NCBI GenBank assembly: GCA_024509875.1
Contig: JAMPIV010019064.1
Coordinates: 619,695-683,694, forward strand
Reading direction: 5' to 3'
DNA: 64,000 bases
Origin: Oreohelix idahoensis
Lineage: Eukaryota; Mollusca; Gastropoda; Stylommatophora; Oreohelicidae
The position numbers and the translations under genes are program-made. The notes beneath the pieces are model-generated. The model had not been told where the DNA came from. It was given only the letters and a program-made list of their open reading frames with translations, and made no database searches. Positions within the stretch are counted from its first letter, which is position 1. Every line of letters starts with the position of its first letter. Below are positions 22,458 to 34,189 of the stretch, piece after piece.

Positions 22458-25400
22458 CTCCGCCCATGCCGGTCCCAAGCCCGGATGAAAAAGGAGGAGG
22501 GCGGCCTGCATGGAGGCCGTAAGGAGGCAGCCCCTCCACCATGCAAAGGCACAACAGGCCAATCACCTGTTTGTCTTAAACTATGATTACGAGAAATACA
22601 AGAGAGAAAACCGGACTGATTCTAAAGGCGACGAACTGGAACGGACTACGGACTACGACTTATGGAACTTGGAACACAAGAAGTATAAATGGGAAGGAAG
22701 AGGAGCTGGTGGAAGAGATGAGGAAAGCAAAACTAGAAATCCTGGCTATAACGGAAACGAAGAAAAAAGGACAAGGAGTCATGGATCTCGATGGCAACAC
22801 GTTGCTCTACAGTGGTGTACCCATATCTGAAAGAGCTAAAGGGGGCGTGGGTTGCATTGTGGCCCAAAATCAAAAAGATAGTATCAAGGGATGGAACTTT
22901 GTCTCGGAGCGCATTATGGTTGTAAAACTAAAAGAAGGAGAAACCATAGTCAACCTGGTCATAGTGTATGGGCCAAATGAGGATGAGAGAGCAGAGGTCA
23001 AGGAGGAATTCTTCGAGCTGCTTCAAAGGACAGTGGATGACTGCCTAGATGAAGTTATCATGCTCGGAGATTTTAATGCCAGAGTTGGAAATGACCATGC
23101 TAGATGGGGTGGCGTTATCGGAAGATATGGAGAAGATACTCTCAATGACAATGGAAAGCGACTCCTTAGATTCTGCAGTGAGCAGAATCTGATCATTACA
23201 AACACAAAGTTCCCTCATAAGCGCATACATGCATACACTAGATGTGAACCAACCAAGAATGAGAAGTCAGTGATCGACTATGCCATTGTTCGGAGAAGCT
23301 CATTCAGATATGTCCGAGATGCAAGAGTCTGGAGGGGGCCAGAGATTGGAAGTGATCACTACCTGCTAACAATCAAACGAACAACTGAAAGAGTTGCTCA
23401 GCCTAGGAACTGCCCAACATCACGCAAGAAACCAAGTAAACGAGCAGGAGAAATGAGCATTAGGACCTACAAGCTGAGAGAGCCAGAAATTAAGACCAGA
23501 TATCAGGGGCTTATTGCTACAGCAGTGAGCAGCACAGAAGAACGACCTGATGACTTGGAAACCCTCTGGAATAAATTCAAGGATATCATAAAGACAGCTG
23601 CTGCAGAAGCATGCGGTGAAGTCCGACTTGGAAACCAGAGAAAGAGGACACCTTGGTGGACAGAGGAAGTCAAAGAGAAAATAAGAGAGAAGAAAATGGC
23701 ATGGAAACAATACTTAGGAGCTAAAAACACAACAGGACAAATGGAAAAATATAGAGAATATGTGATGCTCAGAACAGAAGCAAAGAACAAAGTGCTAGCA
23801 GCAAAACAGAAGTCCTGGGAAGAATTTGGAGAAAAGCTAGAAAAAGATGCACAAGAGAACCAGAAATTGTTCTATAAGACCCTAAAGAACATGAGGAAGG
23901 AAAAACAATGCCCTCTCAAATTTATAAAGGACAAGCAAGGGAAATTGCTTACTGCCCCGAAGGAAGTAATGGAAAGATGGAAAGAATATTTCTCAGAACT
24001 CCTGGATGGTGAGCATGGTGAAGCAACAGAAATGATAACCACTAGCACAGAAGAGAAAACCAATGATGGTGAAGATGACATAAAGATGGAAGAACTGAGG
24101 GCAGCACTAGAGAAAATCAAGATGGGCAAAGCAGCAGGGCATGATGGTATAACACCAGAAATGGTTAAGTACATGGGAGCATCAGGCGACCTGTTACTCT
24201 TAAAGGTCCTACAGGCAGCATGGTGCAACAAGACCATACCAAAGGATTGGGAGATTGCCATCATAACACCAATTTTCAAAAAGGGTGACAATCGACAATG
24301 TGGAAACCATAGAGGCATATCCCTTCTCAGTGTCCCTGGTAAAATCTACTCTAGAATCCTAGAGCAGAGACTCCGACGCCTAGCTGAGCCACAATTGGAT
24401 GAGGTCCAGTGCGGGTTCCGAGCAAACCGAAGTACTCAAGACCTAATCTTCACACTCAGACAGTTGAGTGAAAAGGCCCTTGAGTATAAGAGTGAGATCC
24501 ATCTTTGTTTCATAGATCTGGAAAAGGCGTTTGACAGAGTCCCCTGGAGCAAACTTTGGGACTGTTTGGCAAGGAAGAATATTCCAGCACCTCTGATTCA
24601 TGCTATACAGAGCTTCTACAAGTCTTGCAGAAATTATGTGAGGACAGCAAACCATAAGTCAGAAGAGTTCAGGACCACCACTGGTGTAAGACAAGGTGAT
24701 ATCCTGTCACCTTATCTTTTCATACTCCTCATGGACGATGTCATCAAGGCATGTAAGGAGAGAACAAGAAAGTATTCAGTGGGGTACTGGAAGATGAGAC
24801 AGGTCTATATTTCGGAGCTGGCATTTGCTGATGATGTTGCCCTGATTGCTAAATCAGAGGCACATCTCCAATCCAACTTGCAAGTCTGGAAGGAAGAGCT
24901 GGAGAAGAGAGGGATGGTCATAAGCAGCTCTAAAAACAAAAATCCATGGTGATATCACGAGAAGAAAGAAAACATCAGATTAAGTTGGGAGAACAGGTCC
25001 TGGAGCAGGTCGACCACTTTAAATATCTCGGAGCTATTATAGACCGAAAGGGAGGTATCAAAGAAGAGTTGGCCATTCGAAAAGCAGCGGCTGGGAGACT
25101 TTTTCAGGCCATAAATCGTGGATTCCTCAGCAAGAAAGAGGTTGGTAAGAAAACGAAGATGGCTGTATACCGCTCCACCTATGTCCCAGTTTTGACATAT
25201 GGATGCGAGTCGTGGGCAATGACTACAACCCACAAAAGCCAGATACAAACCTCAGAAATGAGGTATCTGAGGAAAGTGGTTGAAGTAACAAGAAGAGACA
25301 TGGTCCGCAACCAGACGATACGTCAAGGCCTGAAATCCCATCCGCTGCAGACCCAAATAGAACAGTCCCAACTAAGATGGTTTGGCCATGTCTGCAGAAT

Positions 25401-25629
25401 GGGAGAAGATCGGCTACCACGACAAGCATGGGAAACAAAGAGCCAGGGATCCAGACCTCCAGGACGACCCAGAGTTCGCTGGGAGGACAACATTAGACAA
25501 TCTTTGAAGGACCGAGGACTAGAATGGAACCAGGCCAGGAAGAAGACAGCTGATAGAATGGTCTGGCGCTCTCTCTTCCAAACCTCTACACCTCACGGTA
25601 GAAGGGGAACGACTAAGTAAGTAAGTAAG
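22458..25629 (+). mobile_element. Full-length BovB-like RTE LINE (3172 bp)
   Basis: It is bounded by a perfect 14-bp target duplication, TATTCTCACTTCAA (22444-22457 and 25630-25643). It has a ~125-bp 5' leader, one endonuclease-RT ORF and a very short 3' end carrying a (GTAA)n simple repeat, all typical of RTE-clade elements. The leader contains CAATCACCTGTTTG and TGATTACGAGAAA, which resemble the head of the short elements at 4.6 and 42.5 kb. Confidence 0.92.
22583..25620 (+). CDS. RTE endonuclease-reverse transcriptase (one internal frame break)
   Basis: The N-terminal AP endonuclease has YGTWNTRSI, ILAITETKKKG, IMLGDFNARVG and the catalytic IGSDHYLL. RT begins near residue 520 with KAAGHDGITPEMVK and runs through GISLLSVPGKI, GFRANRSTQDLIF, FIDLEKAFDRVPW, TGVRQGDILSPYLF and the catalytic AFADDVALIAKS. 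The ORF from 22,583 stops at 24,952. A second from 24,946 continues with FKYLGAIIDRKGG, VLTYGCESW and RWFGHVCRM to the end. Two single-base insertions in the A-rich stretch near 24,930-24,945 explain the break. Otherwise it is about 1000 residues, normal for RTE. Confidence 0.93.
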
Positions 25630-25643
25630 TATTCTCACTTCAA

Positions 25644-26341
25644 AGTAACCCATTAAATATATACAGTAGAATAATCAATAATCGTGACATACACTTAATT
25701 ACTCTTACATTAAAGAATAAAATAAAATTACTCTTGACTTAACACTAGAACATAGAGGAAATTTACCACGAAAACTCTTCTATTACTGGGGAAAATTACA
25801 TTTAACCTACTTTCACCCACGTGTCAATTCACACGATATAAAACTGCGTAACATTAAGTGATAACTAAGAGTGTTAAATGCAGACTCCTTGGCGCCTTCT
25901 TTTACGCATGGTCATCAACACGTGGTCCTCCCGGTTGCCATCTTCCCAACTAGTAAATATTATCTAAATTAAAGTAATAAATCGCTTCTCTGCCTGGTTT
26001 CATGTATGAGATAGTTTCATACTATATTTGCCTTTCTTGCCCGGTCTGATGATTGAAATAATTGCTACTAAAACTCTTGCAGCTGCAATCTGGACTAGGC
26101 ACTAGTAAAAATCCACCCACACATTATTTTCACTCATTTATATTTCAAGACTAAATTATAAGGTCCTGGAAACACATCAATCTATTTATTTCATTAACCA
26201 TTAAAACAGACACGCTCAATATAATTTCAGAATTATAGAACACTAATGCTATTCTAAATTAACTCACGTGCTCAAGGCATTTACAGCTTTGCTCTGGTGT
26301 CTAACTTCGTTTGTTCTCTCCTGGGCGGCTTTTGCAAAATA
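25644..26341. other. No gene recognised
   Basis: Unique-looking AT-rich sequence between the RTE and the ORF1 array, with no coding evidence. Confidence 0.4.
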
Positions 26342-26396
26342 GGCCTGTTGTTTTCGTTCGTTCGTTCCTTTGCCTACTATGTTGTTGTTATACCCT

Positions 26397-26690
26397 GTTC
26401 AACCTGAAAGTTGGTTATAATTGGGGTATATATTGTATTTAGTTTCTTCGGTGCTAGCCGGTTGTTAGTCCTGAAAAGGACTGGTCCTAAAAAGGACCAC
26501 TAGCTGACTGTCTGGATACCTCTTAGTTGCTTGTCTGTTTATGGTTTCGTGGCGTTCTCATGGTGTTCATATCCTGCCTTACGGGTTACAAAAGGTTATA
26601 TTTGGGTATATATGGTGTTAATGTCTGCGCTGGTATCGCGTTCCTAGTCCTGGAGATGATTGGTCCTGAAAAGGACCACTGGCTGCCTGT
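26397..26690 (-). repeat. Duplicated non-coding segment after ORF1 unit b
   Basis: Two sub-repeats of about 180 bp each contain GGTTATA-TTGGGGTATAT and the palindrome GTCCTGAAAAGGAC. Perfect versions are at 26468-26481, 26483-26498 (GGTCCTAAAAAGGACC) and 26662-26677. The same pair of sub-repeats occurs after unit a (28,680-28,995). Confidence 0.7.
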
Positions 26691-26700
26691 TCGGTCTCTA

Positions 26701-28518
26701 CTATTCGTTGTCTGTTTTGGCTACGTGTTGTTCTATGGCTGTTGCTATTATCTTTGGTAAGAAGCCCATTATGGTTTTGATGATTATTTGGTGTTCCGCT
26801 TCTTTTCTTCTTTCTTGATTTCTTGTTAGTACTACGATTTCGGTTATTATTTTGTCTTTAGTTTCTTTGTTTTGCTCTCTACTTTTTGTAAGGATATCCT
26901 CAACGATCCTTCTCTCTGTTTCAATTCTTTTGAGGATTTCTTCGTTCTCTTCCTTTAGCTCTGCGAGATTGGCGATGTCGACTTCTATCTCGTGTTTGGT
27001 GGATTTCATTTCCTGTAACATTGCCTGGGCGTTCTGTAAGGCTCCTATTGTTTCGTCTCTTATGGCATCTGAGTCTTCGTTGTGTTGCTTGTGTGTCTCG
27101 ACTTTGAGTTGTTGTTTTATGTCTCGCATCTCTGTGGTTAGTTTTACCAGCTGGGCTCTTGTATGCTGTTCCTGTTTGACAGTGCCGCCTGAAGCCACTC
27201 GGTTTCTTGCTTCTCTGAAGGAGATGTTTTTTTTTTAATCGATTCCTTCAGTATGGCCTTTGTCTCATAGAAGATCGGACAGCAACGGTATCTTGCCCCG
27301 TGGTTCCCGAGACAGTTTGCGCAGGTTCTGTTGGAATTGCGTACTTTATAGTTGGTATCTTTTTTCGCCTGAGGACATTCGTTGTATGAGTAACTTCCCG
27401 CACAGTACCGACAAACTGTATCTCTCCTGCAAGTTTTCTTAGTATGTGAAAATTGCTGGCAGTTTGAGCACTGCATAACAGGAGGGATGTACTCTTCTGT
27501 TTTTCTACATCTGTCGTCCAGGTTTAGTTGACTTGGTCTTGAAGTCCCTTCAATAGTTAGGATAACTAGGTTTGTGTCCTTCTTGTCCCATGTCTTCAGT
27601 CTTTCAACCTGTGTTATTTTGATGTTGTTGTTTTCTTTTTGTAGGTGGCTGTGGACTTCTTGTGTAGACCGATTGTTGTCGACCCCTCTTACAACTATCT
27701 TTTTGGTCTTCTTGAAGATCTCCATAGTAGCTTTAATCTGGTGGGGCAGCTGGACTTCTTTGTGTCCGGCCTCTAGTTCGATCATCAGTTGGTTTGTCTT
27801 CTCCGTGTTGTTTAGAGTTATTATAACTCCGTTGTCGTGTCTTGAAACTTTAGATATGCTCCTCCTGCCCGTTATTGCCTCCAGGATACCGATTACTTTA
27901 TCGTCGGGTAGGGCCCTGAGCGAGGCCTCACCTCCAGACATCTGAATGACCCTAATTATCCTCTCCGGTCGTGCCACGTTAGAAGCGGCATTTTGTTGCT
28001 TGCGAAAGTTGGCACGTTATAACTTCTGTCTCAGATTGAGCGTTGTGGTCTGCGGGACGGATTCACATTCTGCTGCATTGTCTGTCTCTGATCTCGTTTT
28101 ACCGAAGTTGCCTGCATGATGGAGACTCGACTAAGATGACATCCCGTTTTGGCGGTGGATTTGCTTTGTCGGGTTCTGTCGTCGATGTTTTGTGGCCGTG
28201 TTTTGCAGATGCTGTCTGGTCACTGCACAATGGGGCCACTCCTCGACATCTTGTTTTAGCGGTGATTTTGTTATGTCTGGTTTTCGGAGCTTGGTTGTCC
28301 TCTGCCTTCGAAGCTTTGGGTCGCTTATCGGTCGTAGTGTCAAAGGCTGCTTTGTTCGGTTTCTGAGAGGGACCGGCCCCGACGCTAGGAGTTGGGGCAG
28401 TCGTGCTCTCAGGCTGACTCTCTTTGTTCTGTGCAGATTCTTGTTTGCTGATGCTGACAAGTGTTTGAGGGCTTCTATAGACTTTCTTCTTTTTCGCTTG
28501 TGGCTTGGTACGAGTCAT
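26701..28518 (-). pseudogene. LINE ORF1 (gag-like), unit b
   Basis: It reads from MTRTKPQAKKKKVY through a Lys/Thr/Pro-rich head, ERIIRVIQMSGGEASLRALP, an RRM-like block (KKIVVRGVDNN...LVILTIEGTSRP), and three zinc-knuckle-like clusters (CSNCQQFSHTKKTC, CRYCAGSYSYNEC, CANCLGNHGARYRCC). A C-terminal coiled coil follows. This is the ORF1 plan of I/jockey LINEs, an RNA-binding protein. Frame breaks occur near 28,100-28,130 and at a T9 run near 27,228-27,236, so the copy is broken into three readable pieces. Confidence 0.85.
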
Positions 28519-28566
28519 TTCAGTATATTGCTATCGTATACTGATCCGATGGGTGAGCGCTGTGTA

Positions 28567-28582
28567 CGTCCTGAAAAGGACG
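28567..28582. repeat. Perfect palindrome CGTCCTGAAAAGGACG (4-nt loop region)
   Basis: This is one of at least four perfect copies of the GTCC..GGAC inverted motif in the untranslated parts of the array. It lies upstream of ORF1 unit b. Confidence 0.7.
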
Positions 28583-28679
28583 CTGGTTATAGTGCTGTCT
28601 TGATCGACAGGATGTGTCCTCCTATAGGCCTGTTCTTTTTTCGTTTTCTTTCTTTGGGTCTAATATTTTGCTGTGATAC

Positions 28680-28995
28680 CCTGTTCAACCAAAACCCATT
28701 GAAGGGTTGCAAACGGTTATATTGGGGTATATAGTGTGTTAACATCTTCGCTGGTATCATTTTCCTAGTCCTGGAAATGATTAGCCCTGAAAAGGACTAC
28801 TAGCTGACTGTCTGGATCCTTCGTCGTTGCTTGTATTTTTATGGTGTCGTGGCGTTCTCATGAAGTTCCTTTCCTGCCTTATGGGTTACAAACGGTTGTA
28901 TTGCGGTATATAGGGTGTTAGCGTTAGTCTTCGTTGGTATCGCTTTCCGAGTCCTTGAGCTGATTGTTCCTGAAAAGGACCACTAGCTGCCTGTT
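28680..28995 (-). repeat. Duplicated non-coding segment after ORF1 unit a
   Basis: It is the counterpart of 26,397-26,690. Two sub-repeats share ACAAACGGTT, GGTATATAG, GTGTTA and CCTGAAAAGGAC..CACTAGCTG. They differ by scattered substitutions. Confidence 0.7.
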
Positions 28996-29001
28996 CTGTA
29001 G

Positions 29002-30808
29002 CTACTTGTTGTCTGTTACCGTTTTGTGTTGTTCAAAGGCTGTCGCTATTATTTTTGGTAGCATCTCCATTATGCTTTTTAAGATTACGTTTATTTCCGC
29101 TGCTTCTCTTCTTTTTAGTTTGCTTTGTATTTCCTGCACGATTTCGGTTTTTATTTTGTCTTTAGTTTCTTTGTTTTGTTCTCTACTTTTTGTAATGGTA
29201 TCCTCAGCTATCTTTCTCTCTGTTTCAATTCTTTTGAGGATTTCTTCGTTCTCTTCCTTTAGCTCTGTGAGTTTGACGATGTCGACTTCTATCTCGTGTT
29301 TGATAGTTTTCATTTCCTGTAATATTGCCTGGGCGCTCTGTACGGCTCCTATTGTTTCGTCTCTTATGGCATCTGAGTCTTCGTTGTGTTGCTTGTTCGT
29401 CTCGACTTTGAGTTGTTGTTTTATGTCTCGCATATCTGTGGTTAGTCTTATCAGCTGGGCTCTTGTGTGCTGTTCTTGTTTACCAGTGCCGCCTGAAGCC
29501 ACTCGGTTTCTTGCTTCTCTGAAGGAGATGTTTTTGGTTACAGATTCCTTCAGTATGGCCTTTGTTTCATAGAAGGTCAGACAGCCACGGTATCTTGCTC
29601 CGTGGTTCCCAAGACAGTTTGCGCAGGTTCTGTTGGAGTTGCGCACTTTATAGTTATCATCATTTTTCGCATGAGGACATTCATTGTAAGTGTGACTTCC
29701 CGCACAGTATCGACAAACTGCCTCTCTCCTGCATGTTTTCTTAGTGTGCGAGAATTGTTGGCAGTTTGAGCACTGCATAACAGGAGGGATGTACTCTTCT
29801 GTTTTTTCGACATCTATCGTCTAGGTTGAGTTGCCTTGGTCTTGAAGTCCCCTCGATAGTTAGGATAACTAGGTTTGTGTCCTTCTTGTCCCATGTCTTC
29901 AGTCTTTCAACCTGTGTTATGTTGATGTTCTTGTTTTCTTCTTGTAGGCGGCTGTGGACCTCTTGTGTGGACCGGCTGTTGTCGATCCCTCTCACAACTA
30001 TCTTTTTGGTCTTCTTGAATATTTCCACAGTAGCTTTAATCTGGTGGGGCAGCTGGACTTCTTTGTGTCCGGATTCAAGTTCGACCATCAGTTGGTTTGT
30101 TTTCTCCGTCTTGTTTAGAGTTATGATAACTCCGTTGTCGTGTCTTGAAACTTTAGATATGCTTCTCCTGCCCGTTATTGACTCAAGTATGCCGATTACT
30201 TTGTCGTCGGGTAGGGCCCTGAGCGAGGCCTCACCTCCAGACATCTGGGTGATCTTAATTATTCTCTCCTGTAGTGCCACGTTGGATACTGCGTTTTGAT
30301 GCTTGCGAAGTTGGCACGTTCCAACTTGTGTCTCAGATTGTGTGTACGGTCTGCGGGACGGATTCGCATTCTGGGTCGTCTGCATCTGGTCAAGTTTCAC
30401 CGGAGTTGGCTGGTCACTGTATGTTGGAGACTCGACAATGACATCTCGTTTTGCCGGTGGATTGATTTTGTTGGGTTTCAATGCTTTGTTACCCTCTGTC
30501 TTCGATGTTGCCTTGTCACTGCTCAATGTAGCTACCGCCTCGACACCTTGTTTCAGCGGTGATGTTGCTAAGTCTGGTTTCGGAGCTTGTTTGTCATCTG
30601 CCTTCGAATCTTTGGGTCGATCATCGGTCGTAGTATCAGAGGTTATGTTGTTCGTCTTCTGAGAACGACTGGCCACGACGCTAGGAGTATCCGTGCTCTC
30701 TGGATGCCTCTGTTTGCTCTTTGTAGGTTCTTGCTTGATGCTGCTGACAAGTGTTTGAGGGCTTGTATATACTTTCCTCTTTTTAGCTTGTTGCTTGGTG
30801 CGAGTCAT
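29002..30808 (-). CDS. LINE ORF1 (gag-like), unit a, nearly intact
   Basis: It has the same domain order as unit b: basic MTRTKQQAKKRKVY head, Thr/Pro/Lys-rich linker, KITQMSGGEASLRALPDD, an RRM-like KKIVVRGIDNSRS...LVILTIEG block, three CCHC-like knuckles and a long C-terminal coiled coil (KELKEENEEILKRIETER-like). The two frames (30,808-29,741 and 29,778-29,002) are separated only by an extra T in a T6 run near 29,803, where unit b has T5. With that single change it would be about 600 residues. It has no ORF2 partner in place. Confidence 0.85.
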
Positions 30809-30919
30809 TTTTGTAAATTCTGACGGCTGTGTTCGCCCTGAAAAGGACGCTCGTTTTAGTATAGTGCTGTCTTCACCGATCCTCCTTATGCGATAGGCCT
30901 GTTCGCTGTCCGCTATCTC

Positions 30920-30927
30920 TTTATATA
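30920..30927 (-). promoter_or_regulatory. TATA box upstream of ORF1 unit a
   Basis: On the minus strand TATATAAA lies about 110 bases upstream of the ORF1 start, with a purine-rich ATAGCGGACAGCGAAC region some 20-35 bases downstream that could hold the transcription start. It may be the LINE's own promoter or a flanking promoter. Unit b lacks this box. Confidence 0.4.
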
Positions 30928-31507
30928 GGCTCTAGGCTAATCACTCAACTTACTGAGCGGCGCGTAGTAATTGCGCCACGCAAATAACACTCGCCTTTAT
31001 TGCTCTATTAGGCATGAAAACACAAATATGGCCCACAACTATCAATTATAACACACGACTATCAAATATAACACACCACAACTAATTCTTAGGCTTTATT
31101 ATGGCCTAGTCATCAATCTTCTTCTCGTTAAACTTTTCACATCCCAGCGTGCTGCGCGCACATCGAAAATATATGGGCGATAAATATGCCTTGAACATGA
31201 AGGGGGCGTCTTTACGGCCCCATCACAGTTATAATATTTCTGATTATACTTTGATCTCTGTTGTGCCTAACCCTGAGTTTATGTGGTTTCGGCTGCTTCT
31301 TCCTGTTTTTGCTTCCCTGTCGGCCACCTCGTTTCCTTCTATTCCCACGTGAGAGGGTATCCATGCTAATAATACTGAGCAGCCCCTATTATTTAGGTGT
31401 GTACTAAGTTGCAACACTTCTTCTGCTATGTCTGGTCGGCTACACTCATGTGGGTTTCTTAGTGCTTGAAGAGCTGACAGTAAGTCAGTCAGGATTGTTA
31501 GCCTTTT

Positions 31508-31529
31508 GGGGGGGGGGGGGGGGGGGGGG
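31508..31529. repeat. 22-nt poly-G run inside LINE RNase H
   Basis: The run sits between IITDD and KRLTILTDL of the RNase H reading, where related proteins have no proline tract. It looks inserted. Confidence 0.9.
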
Positions 31530-32344
31530 TCGTCAGTAATTATTTCAAGTGATTTTGCTATTGCCACCATTTCTGCCGTGAATATTGATGATGCGTTTTC
31601 AGTTAAACTAAATCTTTTCTTCAGCTTCCAGGCTGGTATGTGTATTCCTATTCCAAGCTCTTCATTTTCTATCTTAGATCCATCAGTGTATACTTTCAAG
31701 CTACCCTGAGTTATCTGTTCTATATATTCTCTGGCTATGATTTTAATGTCGTTTTTTTTTTTTTTTGGTGTGCTTTTTTATTTATTATATCTGAAAGATG
31801 AGAGTCAATGTTTGGTTTCTTGAGCTCCCATGGAGGAATCACTGGTGTGTATTTACTACTATATTTTAATTGCATTTGTTATAATACTATTTTCTTCTAT
31901 TTCCTCCATCCTATTGGGTATCTTGTGGGTTCCAGAGGGGTATCCCAGATCAAAGGGAAATTATTCACAAACATTGCATGGGCTGGGTGGTTTTTGTCAG
32001 TTAGAACTTTGCCCATGTAATTCAGTCTAAGTTCTTTTCTTCTTAGCTTGGGAGGTATTAATCCTAGTGCTACCTCTAGTGCTTCAAGTGATGTTGATCT
32101 TGAGGCTCCAGCTATTGTACATAGTGCCTGGTGCTGTATTTTGTCCATTTTTTTCTTATTGCTGTGATCTGCAGAGTCATATATTATGCTTGCATAGTCC
32201 ATTTTCCCCCTTACAAATGACCTGTAGAACATGAGAAGTTGACTTGATGCTTGCTCCCCATCCACTGCCTTTTAGGTATTTCATCATAACAGTGAGTCCT
32301 TTGCAGCTCTCAACCAGCTTGTCTATATGTTTTTTTTCCCCAGT

Positions 32345-32636
32345 TTAGTTGTTGGGAGCCCCGGTAGCATAGTGGTTAGTGCACTGGCTTCTTAGCTCAG
32401 TGGTCTATGGTTCGATCCCCAGATGAGGTGGGATATTTTTAGGCCGCAAACAGCTCCTGGGTCGACCCAGCCCCAACAGGGTACCAGAGCAACTCTGGGA
32501 AGGTTAAGGTGGCCGGCGTGATGCTGATCACATCACCCCTAGCGGGTGGATGGTCAAGAAAATATGGGCCTAACACCCTATTCCCAAAATGCTTCAATGG
32601 GCGTGTTGTAACGGGAGGATTCCTCCTTAGTTGTTG
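32345..32636 (+). mobile_element. tRNA-derived SINE (272 bp) with 10-bp target duplication
   Basis: The element at 32355-32626 starts GGAGCCCCGGTAGCATAGTGG, with A box TAGCATAGTGG and B box GGTTCGATCCC spaced as in a tRNA. It is flanked by TTAGTTGTTG at 32345-32354 and 32627-32636. Removing it restores the LINE reading frame across LDQQL, which confirms the insertion limits. The 3' end CGGGAGGATTCCTCC forms a small inverted repeat. There is no poly-A tail. Confidence 0.9.
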
Positions 32637-33110
32637 ATCTAAAGTCATGCCTAAATATTTGGTTGTTTCTACTGTTTTAATTTTGTGCCCTTGGATTTTT
32701 ATGTCAATTGTTTTATTTTTTATAATTCTACCTCTACTAAATATCATTCGGACTGTCTTTTTAGCGTTTAGTTGGAAGCCCCACTTAGCCATCCATTCTC
32801 CGATCTCGTTAATTTGGGCTTGCAGATCTGTATATAATCTGGGAAGGATTTCCCCCATCCTCCAAATAGCTGCATCATCTGCAAATTTTGACAGTTTGTT
32901 TCTTCTGTTGCTGAATTCCTCTCCTAAGTCATTAACCATAATAGAAAAATAGGGAAGGAGACAACACTGAGCCTTGAGGGATGCGGTTATGTTGCTCGTA
33001 TAGCTCTGATTTGTAGTCATATTGCTTACTTCAGTTTCAGATGAAATTATGCAATGCCAATGTGACCAGGTGGTCAACACAGACGGTCTGTGCCGTCCCA
33101 TGACTCATAC

Positions 33111-34017
33111 AGCAAACTAAACTCTCTTCTTTCCTTCATAGATGCTCATTTGAAGCAAGTCATCTTCACTCGTTACGAAAACATTCACGTGGTTGTACAT
33201 AATTTAAGACTAGCGGCGTTTTTATAATTTTATTCAAGTCCTTTGCATAAACGTATTTACAGATTTAATGATGTTGAATAAAGGACACATTCATTCTATA
33301 CTGCCCCTTCAACTGGTCATGATTCTAACTTTGTCTGCTGTATTCGTTCTCAATAATCTCATCTTTCTGTATAGGCCACGTTGTACTATTTAATAGCAAG
33401 CATGTCTTTATTGACTCACCTAGTTGCACTGACTATTCAATATGGACCAACTGCCTCAGGAGAATGATTCTTTATCAGTCTTACGCTAGGTCACTTCAAA
33501 ATATCTGTGCACTGTCTACATGTGTCTCAATCTACACTTCTGTGACAAATATCTGTCCTCAATCACGTGTTATTATACGAAATTCTGCTTATATCGTTGG
33601 TCTTGCTGTAAGGAGCTATTTGTATCACTACAGACCAGAGGATTGTCTCTCAAACACCTGATAAAGATTGGATGGTCAAGTGTTCTGACTGTCAAAGGAC
33701 TATTAGATGTCTGCTCACCAAGAGCGCTATCCAAGAAGACGTACCAGAAGTCTTTTATTATTTTTTTAAAATTAAGGTGTTTGCTATTTTTTTTTGGTAA
33801 CATGCCCCTTTCAACCATCTACCATTTACATGGAGCTGTTGGTTATATCAGTACATGTTTCATTTATTGTAATATGTTTTTGTTTGTATTTTTTTATAAT
33901 TTATACTATATTATCTCTAGTAGGTATTTTTCTAGTAGGTGTTATTATCCAAAAAATAATTTTGTCTAAACTGTTATGCATTTAATGTTCATTGGAGGAT
34001 TTAGTCAATCTGTATTT

Positions 34018-34020
<3 letters not shown>
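33111..34020. other. No gene recognised
   Basis: About 900 bases without coding similarity. ORFs here are short and of low complexity at their ends. Confidence 0.45.

Positions 34021-34067
<47 letters not shown>
34021..34067. repeat. 47-nt poly-G run
   Basis: An uninterrupted G47 in otherwise AT-rich sequence. The longest G-run in this window outside the Tigger artefact. Confidence 0.95.
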
Positions 34068-34068
<1 letters not shown>

Positions 34069-34189
34069 GGAATCTTCCACCACTGTAGACTGGCTCGCAT
34101 CCTTATTGATTTATTTATATGTTGGCTTTTGTTATTGTAAAATAGTGTTTTATTAACTTTTGTATTTCTGATGGGGGGTCTTAGTGCAT

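Larger units (their letters stand above)
26342..30930 (-). repeat. Tandem array of two ~2.28-kb LINE ORF1 units
   Basis: The landmark AGGCCTGTT recurs at about 26,342, 28,625 and 30,896. Each interval holds one complete ORF1 frame in the same minus orientation, plus a ~480-bp non-coding part. The two units are very similar along ORF1 but differ by indels and substitutions. Neither is followed by an ORF2 in its own orientation. An ORF2 fragment of I/jockey type lies upstream at 31.1-33.1 kb. Confidence 0.8.
31130..33110 (-). pseudogene. I/jockey-type LINE ORF2 fragment: RT and RNase H
   Basis: Minus-strand order is IPQGSVLSP-like, then VNDLGEEF, the catalytic KFADDAAIW and TTKYLGMTLDQQL. A linker follows (MLFYRSFVRGKMDYAS, ALCTIAGASRSTSLEALEV, LGLIPPKLRRKELRLN). 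The RNase H has MKVYTDGSK, SIFTAEMVAIAKSLEII, LTDLLSALQAL and LAWIPSHVGIEGNEVADREA. The domain pair RT-RNase H fits the I group. The frame is broken, and is interrupted by a tRNA SINE and by a 22-G run. The endonuclease is missing. Confidence 0.85.

Noticed and set aside
26852..30823. Several plus-strand hydrophobic Cys/Ser/Leu-rich ORFs opposite ORF1
   Set aside because: Their composition is that of a reverse complement of the real minus-strand ORF1 frames, which carry the conserved motifs.
32355..32430. Possible tRNA gene
   Set aside because: A and B boxes are present, but the sequence is the head of a 272-bp SINE with its own target duplication, and the acceptor stem does not close.
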